From: Paenacidovorax caeni
GTDB lineage: Bacteria; Pseudomonadota; Gammaproteobacteria; Burkholderiales; Burkholderiaceae_C
Direction: 5' to 3'
NCBI RefSeq assembly: GCF_001298675.1
Contig: NZ_CYIG01000003.1
Location: 1 to 64,000, forward strand
Length of the DNA: 64,000 nucleotides
Both the position numbers and the translations under genes were made by a program. Below are positions 35,545-45,325 of the stretch, piece by piece. How positions within the stretch are numbered: the first letter of the stretch is position 1; every line of letters begins with the position of its first letter. Under the pieces are notes generated by a model, which was not told where the DNA came from, made no database searches, and saw only the letters and a list, made by a program, of their open reading frames with translations.

Positions 35545-36587
35545 CATGTGCAAAGGCTGTCGAGCGGCCAGCGCGGCTTGACGTCGAAGGCGTAGTCGCG
35601 GCGCGCCTGCTCACGCCCAGCCTGCAGGCGCATCGCGGCGGCCATGGCAATCATGGCGCCGTTGTCGGTGCACAGATGCAGTTCGGGGTAATGCACGCGC
35701 ACGCGCTGGCGCGCGCAGGCGGCGTCGAGCTGCTCGCGCAACAGGCGGTTGGCGCCCACGCCGCCCGCCACCACCACGCGCTGCAGCCCGGTCTGGCGCA
35801 AGGCCTTCAGCGTTTTCTTCACCAGCACCTCGACGATGGCCGCCTGGGTGCTGGCCGCCAGGTCGGCCTTGCGCGCCTCCAGTTGGTCGCCCAGCTTGCG
35901 CGCCTGGGTGAGCACGGCGGTCTTCAGCCCGGCGAAGGAGAAATCCAGGTCGCCGCTGTGCAACAGGGGGCGCGGCAGGGCGAATACGGTGGGATCGCCC
36001 TGCTGCGCCAGGCGCGACAGCGCCGGCCCGCCGGGATAGCCCAGGCCCATCAGCTTGGCCGACTTGTCGAAGGCCTCGCCCGCCGCGTCGTCGATGGTCT
36101 CGCCCAGCAGCGCGTACTGGCCCACGCCGTCCACACGCATCAATTGCGTGTGGCCACCGGACACCAGCAGGGCGACGAACGGGAATTCGGGCGGGTCGGC
36201 GCTGAGGAAGGGGGACAGCAAATGCCCCTCCAGGTGGTGCACGCCGAGCACGGGCTTGTCCAGCGCCGCGCCCAGCGCGCAGCCCACGCCCGCGCCCACC
36301 AGCAGCGCCCCGGCCAGGCCCGGCCCACGCGTGAAGGCCACGACATCGACCGCGCCGAGCGTGCGCCCGGCCTCGGCGAACACCGCCTCGGCCAGCGGCA
36401 GCACGCGGCGGATGTGGTCGCGGCTGGCCAGCTCCGGCACCACGCCGCCGTAGGCCTGGTGCATCTCGATCTGGCTGTGCAGCGCGTGGGCCAGCAGGCG
36501 CGGCACGTGCGCGCCGCCCTGGGCTTCGACCAGGGCCACGCCGGTTTCATCGCAGGAGGATTCGATCCCCAGAATCAGCAAGCTCAT
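35544..36587 (-). CDS. tsaD: tRNA threonylcarbamoyladenosine synthase, TsaD subunit
   Basis: TsaD transfers the threonylcarbamoyl group to A37 of ANN-decoding tRNAs with TsaB and TsaE; it is essential. The 347-residue ASKHA-fold protein begins [20 protein letters not shown] and has the metal-binding [51 protein letters not shown] and [17 protein letters not shown]. Length and motifs are canonical. Confidence 0.97.
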   Translation of the reverse strand: MSLLILGIESSCDETGVALVEAQGGAHVPRLLAHALHSQIEMHQAYGGVVPELASRDHIRRVLPLAEAVFAEAGRTLGAVDVVAFTRGPGLAGALLVGAGVGCALGAALDKPVLGVHHLEGHLLSPFLSADPPEFPFVALLVSGGHTQLMRVDGVGQYALLGETIDDAAGEAFDKSAKLMGLGYPGGPALSRLAQQGDPTVFALPRPLLHSGDLDFSFAGLKTAVLTQARKLGDQLEARKADLAASTQAAIVEVLVKKTLKALRQTGLQRVVVAGGVGANRLLREQLDAACARQRVRVHYPELHLCTDNGAMIAMAAAMRLQAGREQARRDYAFDVKPRWPLDSLCT

Positions 36588-36633
36588 GCCCGCGAGTGTA
36601 GGGCGTGTCCCATGGCACGCGGGCCGGGCGTAG

Positions 36634-37074
36634 TCAGCGCCCGCCGCTGATGTAGTGCTGCAGTTGATCGATGATGAATTTCTGCGCCGAGATGATGTCC
36701 TTGACCAGATCGCCGATGGAGATCAGGCCTTGCAACTGGCCCGCGTCGTCCACCACCGGCAGGTGGCGCAGGCGGTTGCCGGTCATGATGGCCATGCACT
36801 CCTCGCTGCTCTGGCTGGGGCGCACGTACAGCACGTCGCGCGTCATGACGTCGCGCACCAGCGTGGCAGCCGAGGTGCGCCCGAGCAGGGCAATCTTGCG
36901 CGCGTAGTCGCGCTCGGTGACGATGCCGACGATGTCCTGCCCCTCCATCACCAGCAGCGCGCCAATGCCTTTCTCGGCCATCAGCTTGAGCGCATCGAGC
37001 ACCGAGTCGCCGGGCGCGATGCGGTGGATGGCATTGCTGGACTTGGATTTCAGGATGTCAGAGACGATGGTCAT
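36634..37074 (-). CDS. Two-CBS-domain protein
   Basis: The 146-residue protein is a single Bateman module: CBS1 ([40 protein letters not shown]) and CBS2 ([40 protein letters not shown]). Such proteins bind adenosine ligands. [18 protein letters not shown] joins the two. No partner enzyme is fused, so its target is unknown. It lies between the chemoreceptor gene (30 bases upstream) and tsaD. Confidence 0.93.
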   Translation of the reverse strand: MTIVSDILKSKSSNAIHRIAPGDSVLDALKLMAEKGIGALLVMEGQDIVGIVTERDYARKIALLGRTSAATLVRDVMTRDVLYVRPSQSSEECMAIMTGNRLRHLPVVDDAGQLQGLISIGDLVKDIISAQKFIIDQLQHYISGGR

Positions 37075-37103
37075 GGAAGCCTCCCGTGAAGTGAAGGCCC
37101 ATT

Positions 37104-38798
37104 TCAGCCCAACTGCAGACCGGATGCAACAGGGTGATCGATAGTCCGCGTGGCCAGTGCGGGGCCTGGCGCCTGGCGCTGGTCCTTCATGGCGCGGCGC
37201 AGGGCCACGGCGTCGGCCTGCGGCGCCTGCCCTGCAGCGTCGATGCGGAACACGTGCACCGTCTCGGCCATGGTCTGCGCCTGGGCCTGCAGGGCCTGGG
37301 CCAGCGCCGCGTTGTGCTGCACCAGCGCCGCGTTCTGCTGCGTGATGAGGTCCAGTTGCACCACGGCGGAATTGACCTGCGAAATGCCCGTGAGCTGCTC
37401 ACTGGATGCGCTGTGAATCTCGCCAATGCAGGTATTCACGCGCCGCACCAATGCCAGCGATTCGGCCATGGTGCGCTGCGCCGCGCCCGTTTTCTCATGG
37501 CCCTCATGCACCCGCGCGGCGGAGTCACCGATGAGCTGGCGAATCTCCTTGGCGGCACTGGCCGAGCGCTGCGCGAGGCTGCGCACTTCGCCGGCCACCA
37601 CAGCAAACCCACGCCCCTGCTCGCCCGCACGGGCCGCCTCCACCGCGGCATTGAGCGCCAGAATGTTGGTCTGGAAGGCAATGCTGTCGATCAGCTGCGT
37701 GATTTCGCCAATGCGCACCGACGCCGCCTCGATCTGCTGCATGGTCTGGGCCACGCCGTCCACCGCGCTGCTGCTGCGCTCGCTCACCGAAGTGGCCTGG
37801 CTGGCCAGCTGCATCGCCTGGCTGGCAGATTCCGTGGTCAGCTTGACGGTGCCGGTGATCTGCTCCATCGATGCGGCGGTTTCCTCCAGGTTGGCCGCCT
37901 GCGCCTCGGTGCGGGCCGACAGGTCGCGGTTGTCCTGGGCGATCTTGGCGGTAGCCACCTGCATCTTGTCACTCTCGTCGCGCGCATCGCGCACGACCGA
38001 CTGCAGGTTCACGCCGAGCTGGGCCAGGGCTTTTTCCAGGTCGCCGACAACGCCACTGTGCTTGACGTTCACGCGCTGCGTCAAGTCGCCCGCAGCCAGC
38101 CGGTTAGCCTGCCGCACCAGTTGCAACAGGGGCACCACCGCCACGCGGTAGGCAAGGCCCGCCATGGCGCAGGTGAGCACCAGCGCCACGCCCCAGGCAA
38201 CGGCAGCGCCCATGTGCATGGGCTGCCCGCTGACCAGTGCAGCCCCAAACGCCAAGACCAGTACGGCCAGTGCAGTAAGCACCAGGCGGCCCAGCATGCT
38301 AGGCACCAGCAGCGCGCAGCAGCGCCCCCAGGCATCCACGCGCACCGGGCTGCCCGCACGCAGCATGTGTACCTGGCGGCCCGCTGCCTTTTCGGCGCGC
38401 AGGGTCTGGTATAGGCGCTCGGCATTTTGAATCTGCTCGCGCGTGGCCTCTGTGCGCACGGACATGTAGCCCGAGGGCTGATCCCCATCCATGAGGGGCG
38501 TGACATTCGCCATCACCCAGTAGAAGTCTCCGTCCTTACGCCGGTTCTTGACCGGAGCCGACCAGGGCTGGCCGCTGGCGATGGTCTGCCACATGTCGCG
38601 GTAGGCCTCTTCGGGCATGTCGGGATGGCGCACGATGTTGTGCGGCTGGCCCAGCAGCTCCTCGCGCTCGTAGCCGCTGACTTCGATGAAGCTGGGGTTG
38701 CAGTAAAGGATGCGCCCCTTCAGGTCGGTGGTGGAAACCAGGGTTTGCCCCCTGGGAAACGGGTACTCCTGCGTGCTGACGGGCAGATTCGTTCGCAT
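37104..38798 (-). CDS. Aer-like methyl-accepting chemotaxis protein with PAS domain
   Basis: The 564-residue receptor has an N-terminal PAS domain ([20 protein letters not shown] to [20 protein letters not shown]), two close membrane helices ([20 protein letters not shown] and [20 protein letters not shown]), a HAMP region ([20 protein letters not shown]) and the signalling tip [34 protein letters not shown] in adjacent blocks. The layout is that of Aer-type energy/redox taxis sensors. There is no large periplasmic domain. Start at 38798 follows AAGGAGCGCC. Confidence 0.94.
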   Translation of the reverse strand: MRTNLPVSTQEYPFPRGQTLVSTTDLKGRILYCNPSFIEVSGYEREELLGQPHNIVRHPDMPEEAYRDMWQTIASGQPWSAPVKNRRKDGDFYWVMANVTPLMDGDQPSGYMSVRTEATREQIQNAERLYQTLRAEKAAGRQVHMLRAGSPVRVDAWGRCCALLVPSMLGRLVLTALAVLVLAFGAALVSGQPMHMGAAVAWGVALVLTCAMAGLAYRVAVVPLLQLVRQANRLAAGDLTQRVNVKHSGVVGDLEKALAQLGVNLQSVVRDARDESDKMQVATAKIAQDNRDLSARTEAQAANLEETAASMEQITGTVKLTTESASQAMQLASQATSVSERSSSAVDGVAQTMQQIEAASVRIGEITQLIDSIAFQTNILALNAAVEAARAGEQGRGFAVVAGEVRSLAQRSASAAKEIRQLIGDSAARVHEGHEKTGAAQRTMAESLALVRRVNTCIGEIHSASSEQLTGISQVNSAVVQLDLITQQNAALVQHNAALAQALQAQAQTMAETVHVFRIDAAGQAPQADAVALRRAMKDQRQAPGPALATRTIDHPVASGLQLG

Positions 38799-39208
38799 GA
38801 GGCGCTCCTTTTCAGGAAATGTCGCGTTTCCATCACCCCCGGCTGCCGCAGGCGCCAGGAGAGGCGTCAGCATTATGTGGCGATGCCCTGATTCGTCACA
38901 ACTACTTTCCTGCACACGCAAGCACCGCACCGCGGCGCGCCAGCGTCCAACACCTCACGCAACCTCTTTAAGGCACGGCTTGCATCTTGCGCGCCCCCAT
39001 CGCACAGCCAAGAGCAACAGTCGCGGCATGGGCCACGCCCTCCCTCTCGCTCGCCTGCGGGTGCTTTCGGCCAAAGCGTTTCCATGGAGAACGTGCTCCA
39101 GTTCTCTGGCGCAAACCCCAGCAAACTCGCAACACATCTGTCGCAGTACCCTAGTGACCTACGCTTTGCCGCAGAATCCAGCACACCCCTAGACACATAG
39201 CGACCACC
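38799..39208. other. 410-base intergenic region between the chemoreceptor gene and ybiB
   Basis: No conserved reading frame is seen. It must hold the divergent promoters of the chemoreceptor gene and of ybiB-SUMT. The only candidate signal I can point to is a GG-N10-GC element at 38977-38990. Confidence 0.6.
38976..38990 (+). promoter_or_regulatory. Candidate sigma-54 (-24/-12) element
   Basis: CGGCTTGCATCTTGC has GG and GC separated by ten bases and a TTGC at the -12 position, on the plus strand 220 bases before ybiB. The -24 side (GGCTTG) is a weak match to TGGCAC, so this may be chance. Confidence 0.25.
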
Positions 39209-40129
39209 ATGGGCATCAGCCACTACATCAAAGAAATCGGCCGTGGCACGCGCGGCGCCAAGGCGCTGGACCGTGCCCAGGCCGCCGATCTGCTCGGCCA
39301 GGTTCTCGACGGCCAGGCCGGCGACCTCGAAATCGGCGCCTTCTGCGTGGCCATGCGCATCAAGGGCGAAACGGTGGAGGAAATGTGCGGATTCCTCGAC
39401 GCCGCGCTGGCGCGCGTGGCGCGCTTTCCCGCCACACGGCGACCCATGGTCGTACTGCCCAGTTACAACGGTGCGCGCAAGCTGCCGGTGCTCACGCCGC
39501 TGCTGGCCCTGCTGGTGGCGCGCGAGGGCCTGCCTGTGCTGCTGCACGGCATGCGCACCGAAGCGCGCCGCGTGCTGGCGGCGGATGTGCTGCAGGCACT
39601 GGGTATTCCCGCGCTGCAAGCGCCAGACGCCGTGGCAGACGGCACGGTCGCGCACATCGGCACGACACACCTGCACCCCGGCCTGGCGCGACTGCTGGCG
39701 GTGCGCGAGGCCATCGGGCTGCGCACGCCGGGGCACAGCCTGGTCAAGCTGCTGGCGCCCTGCCATGGCCCGGCACTGCTGGTGTCGAGCTACACCCACC
39801 CCGAGTACATCCAGACCATGACCGGCACGCTGTCGGCCCTGGGCATGCACGCCTTGCTCTCGCGCGGGCTGGAAGGCGAGTCTGCCGCAGACCCGCGCCG
39901 CCAGCCGCGCTATGACGGCGTGCTGGCGGGCACGCACCACGTCCTGGCCGAGCAGCAGGGCGGCACGGCCGCCGAAGTGCCGGGCCTGCCCGAGGCCATC
40001 GACGTGGAGAGCACGGCACGCTACACCCGCGCCGTGCTCGCGGGCGAGCTGCCCGTGCCCGAAGCGCTGGCGCAGCAAGTGGGCCACATCGCGCACCTGG
40101 CGCGGCAGATCGAGGCGCGCGGCGCATGA
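39209..40129 (+). CDS. ybiB: YbiB family protein (TrpD2-like, DNA-binding)
   Basis: The 306-residue protein has the anthranilate phosphoribosyltransferase fold but is a YbiB/TrpD2 homologue that binds nucleic acid. It starts MGISHYIKEIGRGTRGAKAL and shows GEFCVAMRIKGET-like AFCVAMRIKGETVEEMCGFL, LTPLLALLVAREGLPVLLHG and LRTPGHSLVKLLAPCHG. In related bacteria it is encoded next to nitrate assimilation and siroheme genes, and here it overlaps a SUMT gene by 4 bases. Confidence 0.92.
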   Translation: MGISHYIKEIGRGTRGAKALDRAQAADLLGQVLDGQAGDLEIGAFCVAMRIKGETVEEMCGFLDAALARVARFPATRRPMVVLPSYNGARKLPVLTPLLALLVAREGLPVLLHGMRTEARRVLAADVLQALGIPALQAPDAVADGTVAHIGTTHLHPGLARLLAVREAIGLRTPGHSLVKLLAPCHGPALLVSSYTHPEYIQTMTGTLSALGMHALLSRGLEGESAADPRRQPRYDGVLAGTHHVLAEQQGGTAAEVPGLPEAIDVESTARYTRAVLAGELPVPEALAQQVGHIAHLARQIEARGA

Positions 40130-40893
40130 GCGCGCCATCCACACTCGCAGCACGCTCAGGGCGCTGCACCCTTGTCGGCGCGGGGCCGGGCGACCCTGAG
40201 CTGCTCACGCTCAAGGCCCTGAAGGCGCTGCAGGCGGCCACCGTGGTGCTGGTGGATGACCTGGTGAGCGAAGCCATCGTGGCGCTGGCGCCTCCGGGCG
40301 CGCGCATCGTCCACGTAGGTAAACGCGGGGGCTGCAAGAGCACCCCGCAGGCCCTGATCGAGCAGCTCATGCTCGACGCCGTGCGCGCAGGCGAGCAGGT
40401 GGTGCGCCTCAAGGGCGGCGACCCGTTCATCTTCGGCCGCGGCGGCGAGGAGGTGGAGCACCTGCGCGCTGCGGGCGTGGCGGTGGAAGTGGTCAGTGGC
40501 ATCACCGCCGCCATGGCCGGCATGGCCCTGCTCGGCGCACCGCTGACGCACCGTGCACATGCCCAGGGGGTGGTTTTCATCACAGGGCACAGCCAACCCG
40601 GCGGCACGGCCACCGACTGGCGCCTGCTGGCGGCCACGGCACGCGACCTGCGCCTGACCCTCGTCATCTACATGGGCATGGCGGGCAGCGCGCACATCCA
40701 GCAGGAACTACTGCACGGCCTGCCCGGCGATACGCCTGTGGCCGTGGTCCAGCACGTCAGCCTGCCACACCAGCGGCATGCTGTGACCACACTCGACCAA
40801 TTGCACGCCACCATCGCGCGCGCGGGGCTGGGCAGCCCCTCGGTCATCGTCGTCGGCGACGTGGTACGCGGCGTGCAAGCACTGCCAAACTGA
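40126..40893 (+). CDS. cobA: Uroporphyrinogen-III C-methyltransferase (SUMT)
   Basis: The 255-residue enzyme uses S-adenosylmethionine to make precorrin-2 for siroheme. Motifs are VGAGPGDPELLTLKALKALQ, VHVGKRGGCKSTPQALIEQL, RLKGGDPFIFGRGGEEVEHL, VVSGITAAMAGMALLGAPLT HRAHAQGVVFITGH and PVAVVQHVSLPHQRHAVTTL. It is a stand-alone SUMT (CobA/NirE type), not a CysG fusion. The ATGA overlap with ybiB indicates one operon; the nitrite reductase genes it would serve are not in the window. Confidence 0.94.
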   Translation: MSAPSTLAARSGRCTLVGAGPGDPELLTLKALKALQAATVVLVDDLVSEAIVALAPPGARIVHVGKRGGCKSTPQALIEQLMLDAVRAGEQVVRLKGGDPFIFGRGGEEVEHLRAAGVAVEVVSGITAAMAGMALLGAPLTHRAHAQGVVFITGHSQPGGTATDWRLLAATARDLRLTLVIYMGMAGSAHIQQELLHGLPGDTPVAVVQHVSLPHQRHAVTTLDQLHATIARAGLGSPSVIVVGDVVRGVQALPN

Positions 40894-41123
40894 GACACGG
40901 TCCCACGCCACCTCGCCGCGCGTCGTTCACTGCACCCCGGAGGCGGCGCGTTGTCGGCGCAGGGAACCACGGCGATAGAACTGTCGCCGCAGAGACAATT
41001 CTTTCGGGAAACCCCAGGGACCACCTGCACGGGAACCTGGGAACAATGCGGCGCGCATACCGGGGAGGCACGGCACGAGCCCTTCTGGTTGCGCCTTCCT
41101 TCGCCTGTCCAGGAAAGACCCGC

Positions 41124-42308
41124 ATGCACTCCACATCCGTCCGCCACCAGGCCGGTGCACCCGACACCGGCCGCCGCTACACTCTGCACCGCATCGCCGC
41201 AGGCGCCGCGACGCTGGCCGCCCCCGTGCTCGCCCATGCCCAGGCGCGCTCCACGTCCGCGCAAGGCGACATCTTGGTGGGGCGTTCATCCGCGCTGTCC
41301 GGCCCGATGGCGCCGTTCCTGGCCCCCATTCACGCAGGGCAGGACGCCGCTATTGCCGACTTCAACGCTGGCGGCGGTGTGGCTGGGCGCAAGGTGCGGC
41401 TGGTCACGTTGGACGACGGCTTCGAGCCCCAGCGCGCGCTGGCAAACGCCCACAAACTGGTTGAAGGCGAAGGCGTGGTGGCCCTTTTCGGCCAGGCCGG
41501 CACCTCGCAGGTACTGGCGCTGCTGCCCTACCTGCCGCAGGCCAAGACACCGCTGATCGCCGTCTACACCGGCAGCCCCGCGCTGCGCGCGGCACGCAGC
41601 CCCTGGCTGTTCACCACCAATGCCAGCTACGCTGACGAATTGGCCAAGGTGGTACGCAACCTGGTATCGATCCAGAGCACGCGCATTGGCATCGCCTACG
41701 AGAACAATGACTTCGGCAAGCTCGCCCTGCCGCTGGCCGAGCAAGCCATCGCTGCCGAAGGCGCAACCCTGGTGGGCGCGCACGCCATCGACAGCAGCGG
41801 CAAGGATGCCGGGGAGGCCGCCAAGGCCATGGCCACCCTGCAGCCCCACGCCATGCTGATGGTTGCCGCAGGGCCGTCCGTGGTGGCCTACGTGCGCGCC
41901 CACCGTGCGCACCTGGGCGTGCCGCTGTACACGCTGTCGCTGGGTGCGGGCACGCAAGTGCTCAAGGCCCTGGGCAGCGACGCACGCGGCCTGGCCGTGG
42001 CGCGCACCACGCCCTCACCGCTGCGCGCCACCATGCAGGTCACGCGTGACTTCCAGGCCTCGATGAAGCAGCACGGCCTGGAAGTGAACTACGACCACTT
42101 CGTTGGCTACCTCGACGCACGCGTGCTACTGGAAGGCCTGCGCGCTGCCGGCCCGGGTGTCACCGGCCCTGGCCTGGTACAGGCCATGGAGGGGCTGAAC
42201 CGGCTCGACCTGGGCGGCCATACCTACCGTTTCAGTGCGCAGAACCACAACGGCTCCAGCTACGTCGATATCGCGGTGATCGGTCCCGGCGGCACCTACA
42301 TGCGCTAG
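41124..42308 (+). CDS. ABC transporter substrate-binding protein, branched-chain amino acid type
   Basis: The 394-residue protein has a signal peptide with an RR pair (TGRRYTLHRIAAGAATLAAP, cleavage near VLAHAQA) and the type I fold: ILVGRSSALSGPMAPFLAPI, VAGRKVRLVTLDDGFEPQRA, VALFGQAGTSQVLALLPYLP and RIGIAYENNDFGKLALPLAE. The start ATG at 41124 follows AGGAAAG. It has no adjacent permease or ATPase gene. It is related in type but not close in sequence to the binding protein at 33754. Ligand unknown. Confidence 0.9.
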   Translation: MHSTSVRHQAGAPDTGRRYTLHRIAAGAATLAAPVLAHAQARSTSAQGDILVGRSSALSGPMAPFLAPIHAGQDAAIADFNAGGGVAGRKVRLVTLDDGFEPQRALANAHKLVEGEGVVALFGQAGTSQVLALLPYLPQAKTPLIAVYTGSPALRAARSPWLFTTNASYADELAKVVRNLVSIQSTRIGIAYENNDFGKLALPLAEQAIAAEGATLVGAHAIDSSGKDAGEAAKAMATLQPHAMLMVAAGPSVVAYVRAHRAHLGVPLYTLSLGAGTQVLKALGSDARGLAVARTTPSPLRATMQVTRDFQASMKQHGLEVNYDHFVGYLDARVLLEGLRAAGPGVTGPGLVQAMEGLNRLDLGGHTYRFSAQNHNGSSYVDIAVIGPGGTYMR

Positions 42309-42432
42309 CACTGCGCGGCACGCGCATCACCGTACGCATGAGAAAGATGCCCTGGCTGGACTTTCAGCCAGCCCCAACGCTCCATTTTTCACGGGCCGCC
42401 CCAGAGCAGGACGGGCGCCCGCTGGGGCACCT

Positions 42433-44340
42433 TCACGCAGCCGGCTGGCCTGGTGGCATGTGCAGCGTCACGGTCACGACCGTGCCGCTCGCGCCGGAAT
42501 CCACACGGAACATCGCGCCCATGCGCTCGGCCCGCGCCGCCATGCTGCGCATACCCACCGACATGCCCGCGCGCTGCACGGCGGCCACGTCGAAGCCCCG
42601 GCCGTCATCCTCGACGCGCACCGCAAACACCCCGGGCTGCGGCAATGTGCACTCCACGCACACGCGCCGCGCCTGGCTGTGCTTGATGACGTTGGACAAC
42701 GCTTCCTCCACCAGCCGCGTCAGCAGCAGGCACTGGAGTGCGCTCGGGCAACCGCCCTCCTCCACCGTGCCCCGCCACTGCGCAGCAATACGCCATTCGC
42801 TGGCCACGCCCATCTCATCGAGCAGGCGCGTGACCCGGTGGCGCAGCGGCGCAAGCCACTGCAGCGGCGTTGCAGGCACGGTAGCGCCCGCGCTCGATCC
42901 GTGGTCGATCACCTGGCGCAAGTCGTCGCGCAGCGTCTTGAGCAGCGACAGCACACGCTCGCCGGGCAACTGCCCGCCCGCCTGCTCCAGCAGTGCCATG
43001 CCGCGCACCAGGCTGCCACCCAGGCCATCGTGCAGGTCGTGCGCGATCTGCATGCGCTCCTGCAGCTTGGCGTTGTCCAGCGCCTGCGCATGCTCGCGCG
43101 CCACAGCCTGGGCCAGTTCAGTGCGTGCCTCGGCCACGCGTGCCTCCAGCTCGCGCTGAAAACGCTCGGCGCTGCGCATCTGCTGCGCTAGTTGGCCGCT
43201 CAGCAGCAACATGACCAGGACGATGGTGGCAATGCCGCTGAGCGCCGCCCAGTTGCGCGCCACGTGCCACACGTCCGGCACCAGGCCCAGCGTGAACAGT
43301 GCCACCACCACCAGCACCAGCCAGCACAGCGCCAGCAGCCGCTGCGCCACGCCGCGCCCAGGCCGCCAGGCATGCCACTGGAACTGCAGCCCGTTGAGCA
43401 GAAACACCCCGAGTGCGCCGCGCCAAATGGTGGCAAACCAGGCACTCTCAGCGCCCTGCGGCGCCCACCACGCCGCCGCCGCACCCAAGGCCGCCAGCAG
43501 CCACAGCGCACGCTCGGCCCACGGCAGGCGCTGCTCGCCAAAGCGGAAAGTGAACAGGCAGGCACACAGCACGTAGCCCACCAGCGCCACCAGGCTGGCG
43601 CGCGCGCGGTCCAGCGAATCGGTGAATGGCCAGGGCGTGTCCGCCAGGTAGGTGCTCAGGTAAGCCAGCCAGCACAGCGACATGAGGGCGAACCAGCCAT
43701 AGGCACGCTCCTGCCGCCGCAGGCCCCACACCAGCAGAAACAGCACCGCCGCCATGCCGGCGAGCACGGCGTTGACGAAGTACACCGTGCGCTGGCGCCA
43801 CTGGGCCTGCTCCTGCGCGCGCGCCACGTCCGCCGCATCGCCCAGGCGCAGTGTGCCCACCAGGCCGGACGACAGCGCGGCCACGCCCACCACGCGCACC
43901 CACACGGTGTTGGTGCCCTCGCGCAGGGAGGACGCCGGCAGCAACCACCAGCGCGGCACGTTCCAACTGCGCGAGAGCGGCTCGGCGAGCGAGGCGTCGC
44001 GCCACAGCAGGTCATCGTTGATGAACACCTCGCCCGCGCTGCCGATGCCGTCGATACCCAGCCCAAGTTCGGCGGCCCTGGCGCTGCACTCCGCACCCGC
44101 ACGCACCCAGTCAATGCGGTACCAGGCCGTACCGCTGTAGCCGGGCCAGCGGCGCTCCCACATGTCTGGCAGCGTGACCGGCTCCCATCCCTCCACCGGC
44201 CGTGCGCCATCGGCCGAGCGTGCGACCTGCGCCGACACGATGCGCGGGATGCACTCCTGGCCCTCGTCCGCCCATGCCGCAGGCCAGGCCAGCAGCCACA
44301 GCGCCAGCCACGCCACCAGCCGCCGCATCAGCCCAGCCAC
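42433..44340 (-). CDS. Sensor histidine kinase, NarL-partner (HisKA_3) type
   Basis: The 635-residue kinase has a signal/first helix (LVAWLALWLLAWPAAWADEG), a periplasmic beta-sandwich with a galactose-binding-like pattern (WYRIDWVRAG..LGLGIDGIG SAGEVFINDDLLW), and about seven membrane helices, a 7TMR-DISM-like layout. The HisKA_3 region is RMQIAHDLHDGLGGSLVRGM with the phospho-His at about residue 437 (LHD). The HATPase part shows LVEEALSNVIKHSQARRVCV and VRVEDDGRGFDVAA. It overlaps the response regulator gene by 13 bases. Signal unknown; likely an envelope or carbohydrate/peptide cue. Confidence 0.92.
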   Translation of the reverse strand: MAGLMRRLVAWLALWLLAWPAAWADEGQECIPRIVSAQVARSADGARPVEGWEPVTLPDMWERRWPGYSGTAWYRIDWVRAGAECSARAAELGLGIDGIGSAGEVFINDDLLWRDASLAEPLSRSWNVPRWWLLPASSLREGTNTVWVRVVGVAALSSGLVGTLRLGDAADVARAQEQAQWRQRTVYFVNAVLAGMAAVLFLLVWGLRRQERAYGWFALMSLCWLAYLSTYLADTPWPFTDSLDRARASLVALVGYVLCACLFTFRFGEQRLPWAERALWLLAALGAAAAWWAPQGAESAWFATIWRGALGVFLLNGLQFQWHAWRPGRGVAQRLLALCWLVLVVVALFTLGLVPDVWHVARNWAALSGIATIVLVMLLLSGQLAQQMRSAERFQRELEARVAEARTELAQAVAREHAQALDNAKLQERMQIAHDLHDGLGGSLVRGMALLEQAGGQLPGERVLSLLKTLRDDLRQVIDHGSSAGATVPATPLQWLAPLRHRVTRLLDEMGVASEWRIAAQWRGTVEEGGCPSALQCLLLTRLVEEALSNVIKHSQARRVCVECTLPQPGVFAVRVEDDGRGFDVAAVQRAGMSVGMRSMAARAERMGAMFRVDSGASGTVVTVTLHMPPGQPAA

Positions 44341-45011
44341 CCGCGTGTGCGCGCCGCGCTCACCGCGCCCGTGCGCGACGACACAGCCAGCTTGCGGTAG
44401 ATGCGCTTGACATGGCTCTCGACCGTGTAACGTGAGAGGAAAAGTTGCTCGGCGATCTCGCGGTTCGAGAGGCCATCGGCCACCAGCCGCAGGATCTCAC
44501 CCTCGCGCTCGCTCAGCGCCTCGGCCGGGGCAGCGCCCACGGCGGCGGGCGCGGGTACGGGCAACAGCTCCAGAATGCGCCGCGCAATGAACGGATCGAT
44601 CGGCGCACCGCCGCGCAGCACGCTGCGGATGGAGAGCTGCACTTCCACGTCGTCGCGCTCCTTGAGGACGTAGCCGGTGGCACCGGCGCGCAGCGCGCCC
44701 AGAATCGCATCCTCCGAACTCCAAGCAGACACCACGAGGATGCCCAGGCCAGGGTCGTCGGCACGCAACTGCACGATCAGATCGCACCCATTGCCGTCGG
44801 GCAGCTGCAAATCCACCAGAGCCAACGCCACGGGCTGCTGCGCCAGGCAGGCGCGCGCCTCGGCCAGTGTCGCTGCGAACAGCAGCGCATCCGGCGCGTA
44901 GCCCAGCGCCAGCAGCACGCCGCGTAAACGCTGCTGCAGTAGCGGCTCGTCTTCCACCACCAGTACGGGTGCGGGCAGCACGGATTCGGGGGCGGTAATG
45001 AAAGCAGTCAT
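44328..45011 (-). CDS. Response regulator, NarL/LuxR family
   Basis: The 227-residue regulator has a receiver domain with acidic residues Glu20/Asp21 (VVEDEP), phospho-acceptor Asp67 (LVDLQLPDGNG), Ser95 and Lys117 (GYVLKERDD), and a LuxR-type helix-turn-helix (LSEREGEILRLVADGLSNRE, IAEQLFLSRYTVESHVKRIY). It is first in its operon with the kinase gene. The upstream region contains a 21-bp inverted repeat that could be its binding site. Confidence 0.95.
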   Translation of the reverse strand: MTAFITAPESVLPAPVLVVEDEPLLQQRLRGVLLALGYAPDALLFAATLAEARACLAQQPVALALVDLQLPDGNGCDLIVQLRADDPGLGILVVSAWSSEDAILGALRAGATGYVLKERDDVEVQLSIRSVLRGGAPIDPFIARRILELLPVPAPAAVGAAPAEALSEREGEILRLVADGLSNREIAEQLFLSRYTVESHVKRIYRKLAVSSRTGAVSAARTRGWLG

Positions 45012-45079
45012 GGCATGGCAGCGTCGACAACGGGGAGTGCAAGGCAGACGCCATCCTAGGCGACGCCGGCCCCGCCGCC

Positions 45080-45183
45080 TATCCCTGAAATTGGGTAATT
45101 CGCACCCGTCTGCCGCGCCGCGGTGGCACCAGCACAGGCACGCTCTGGCGCCACCGCCCTCAAATTACCCAATTTCAGGGATA
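45080..45183. promoter_or_regulatory. Perfect 21-bp inverted repeat between the two-component genes and the peptidase genes
   Basis: The left arm 45080-45100 (starting TATCCCTGAAATTGGG and ending TAATT) is the exact reverse complement of the right arm 45163-45183 (AATTACCC then AATTTCAGGGATA). The centres are 83 bases apart, about eight helical turns. A smaller inverted pair, GCGGTGGC/GCCACCGC, lies between. The placement between divergent units suggests paired operators for the response regulator, perhaps with looping; alternatively it is a transcript hairpin. Which gene it serves is inference. Confidence 0.7.
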
Positions 45184-45242
45184 CCGCAACACGTCACAAA
45201 TCCTTACGATGCCTCCTCAGACGCACCTGCTTCAACAGTGTT

Positions 45243-45292
45243 TTCGGCCTCCAGCGCATACCAGAAAAGCGCTAGCAGCTATAAAAAAAGTA
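45243..45292. repeat. AGCGCT-core dispersed palindrome, copy 11
   Basis: CCTCCAGCGCATACCAGAAA followed by AGCGCTAGCAGCTATAAAAA lies just before the S33 hydrolase gene; the TATAAA it carries could serve as a -10 box. Confidence 0.8.
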
Positions 45293-45325
45293 GTACCCAT
45301 GCACCACGCTACCGAAGAACGCACC

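Noticed and set aside
39209-40129. Calling the gene trpD (anthranilate phosphoribosyltransferase)
   Set aside because: The start MGISHYIKEIGRGTRGAKAL and the pairing with SUMT are those of YbiB; the usual GTGGD-type phosphoribosyl motif of TrpD is not seen.
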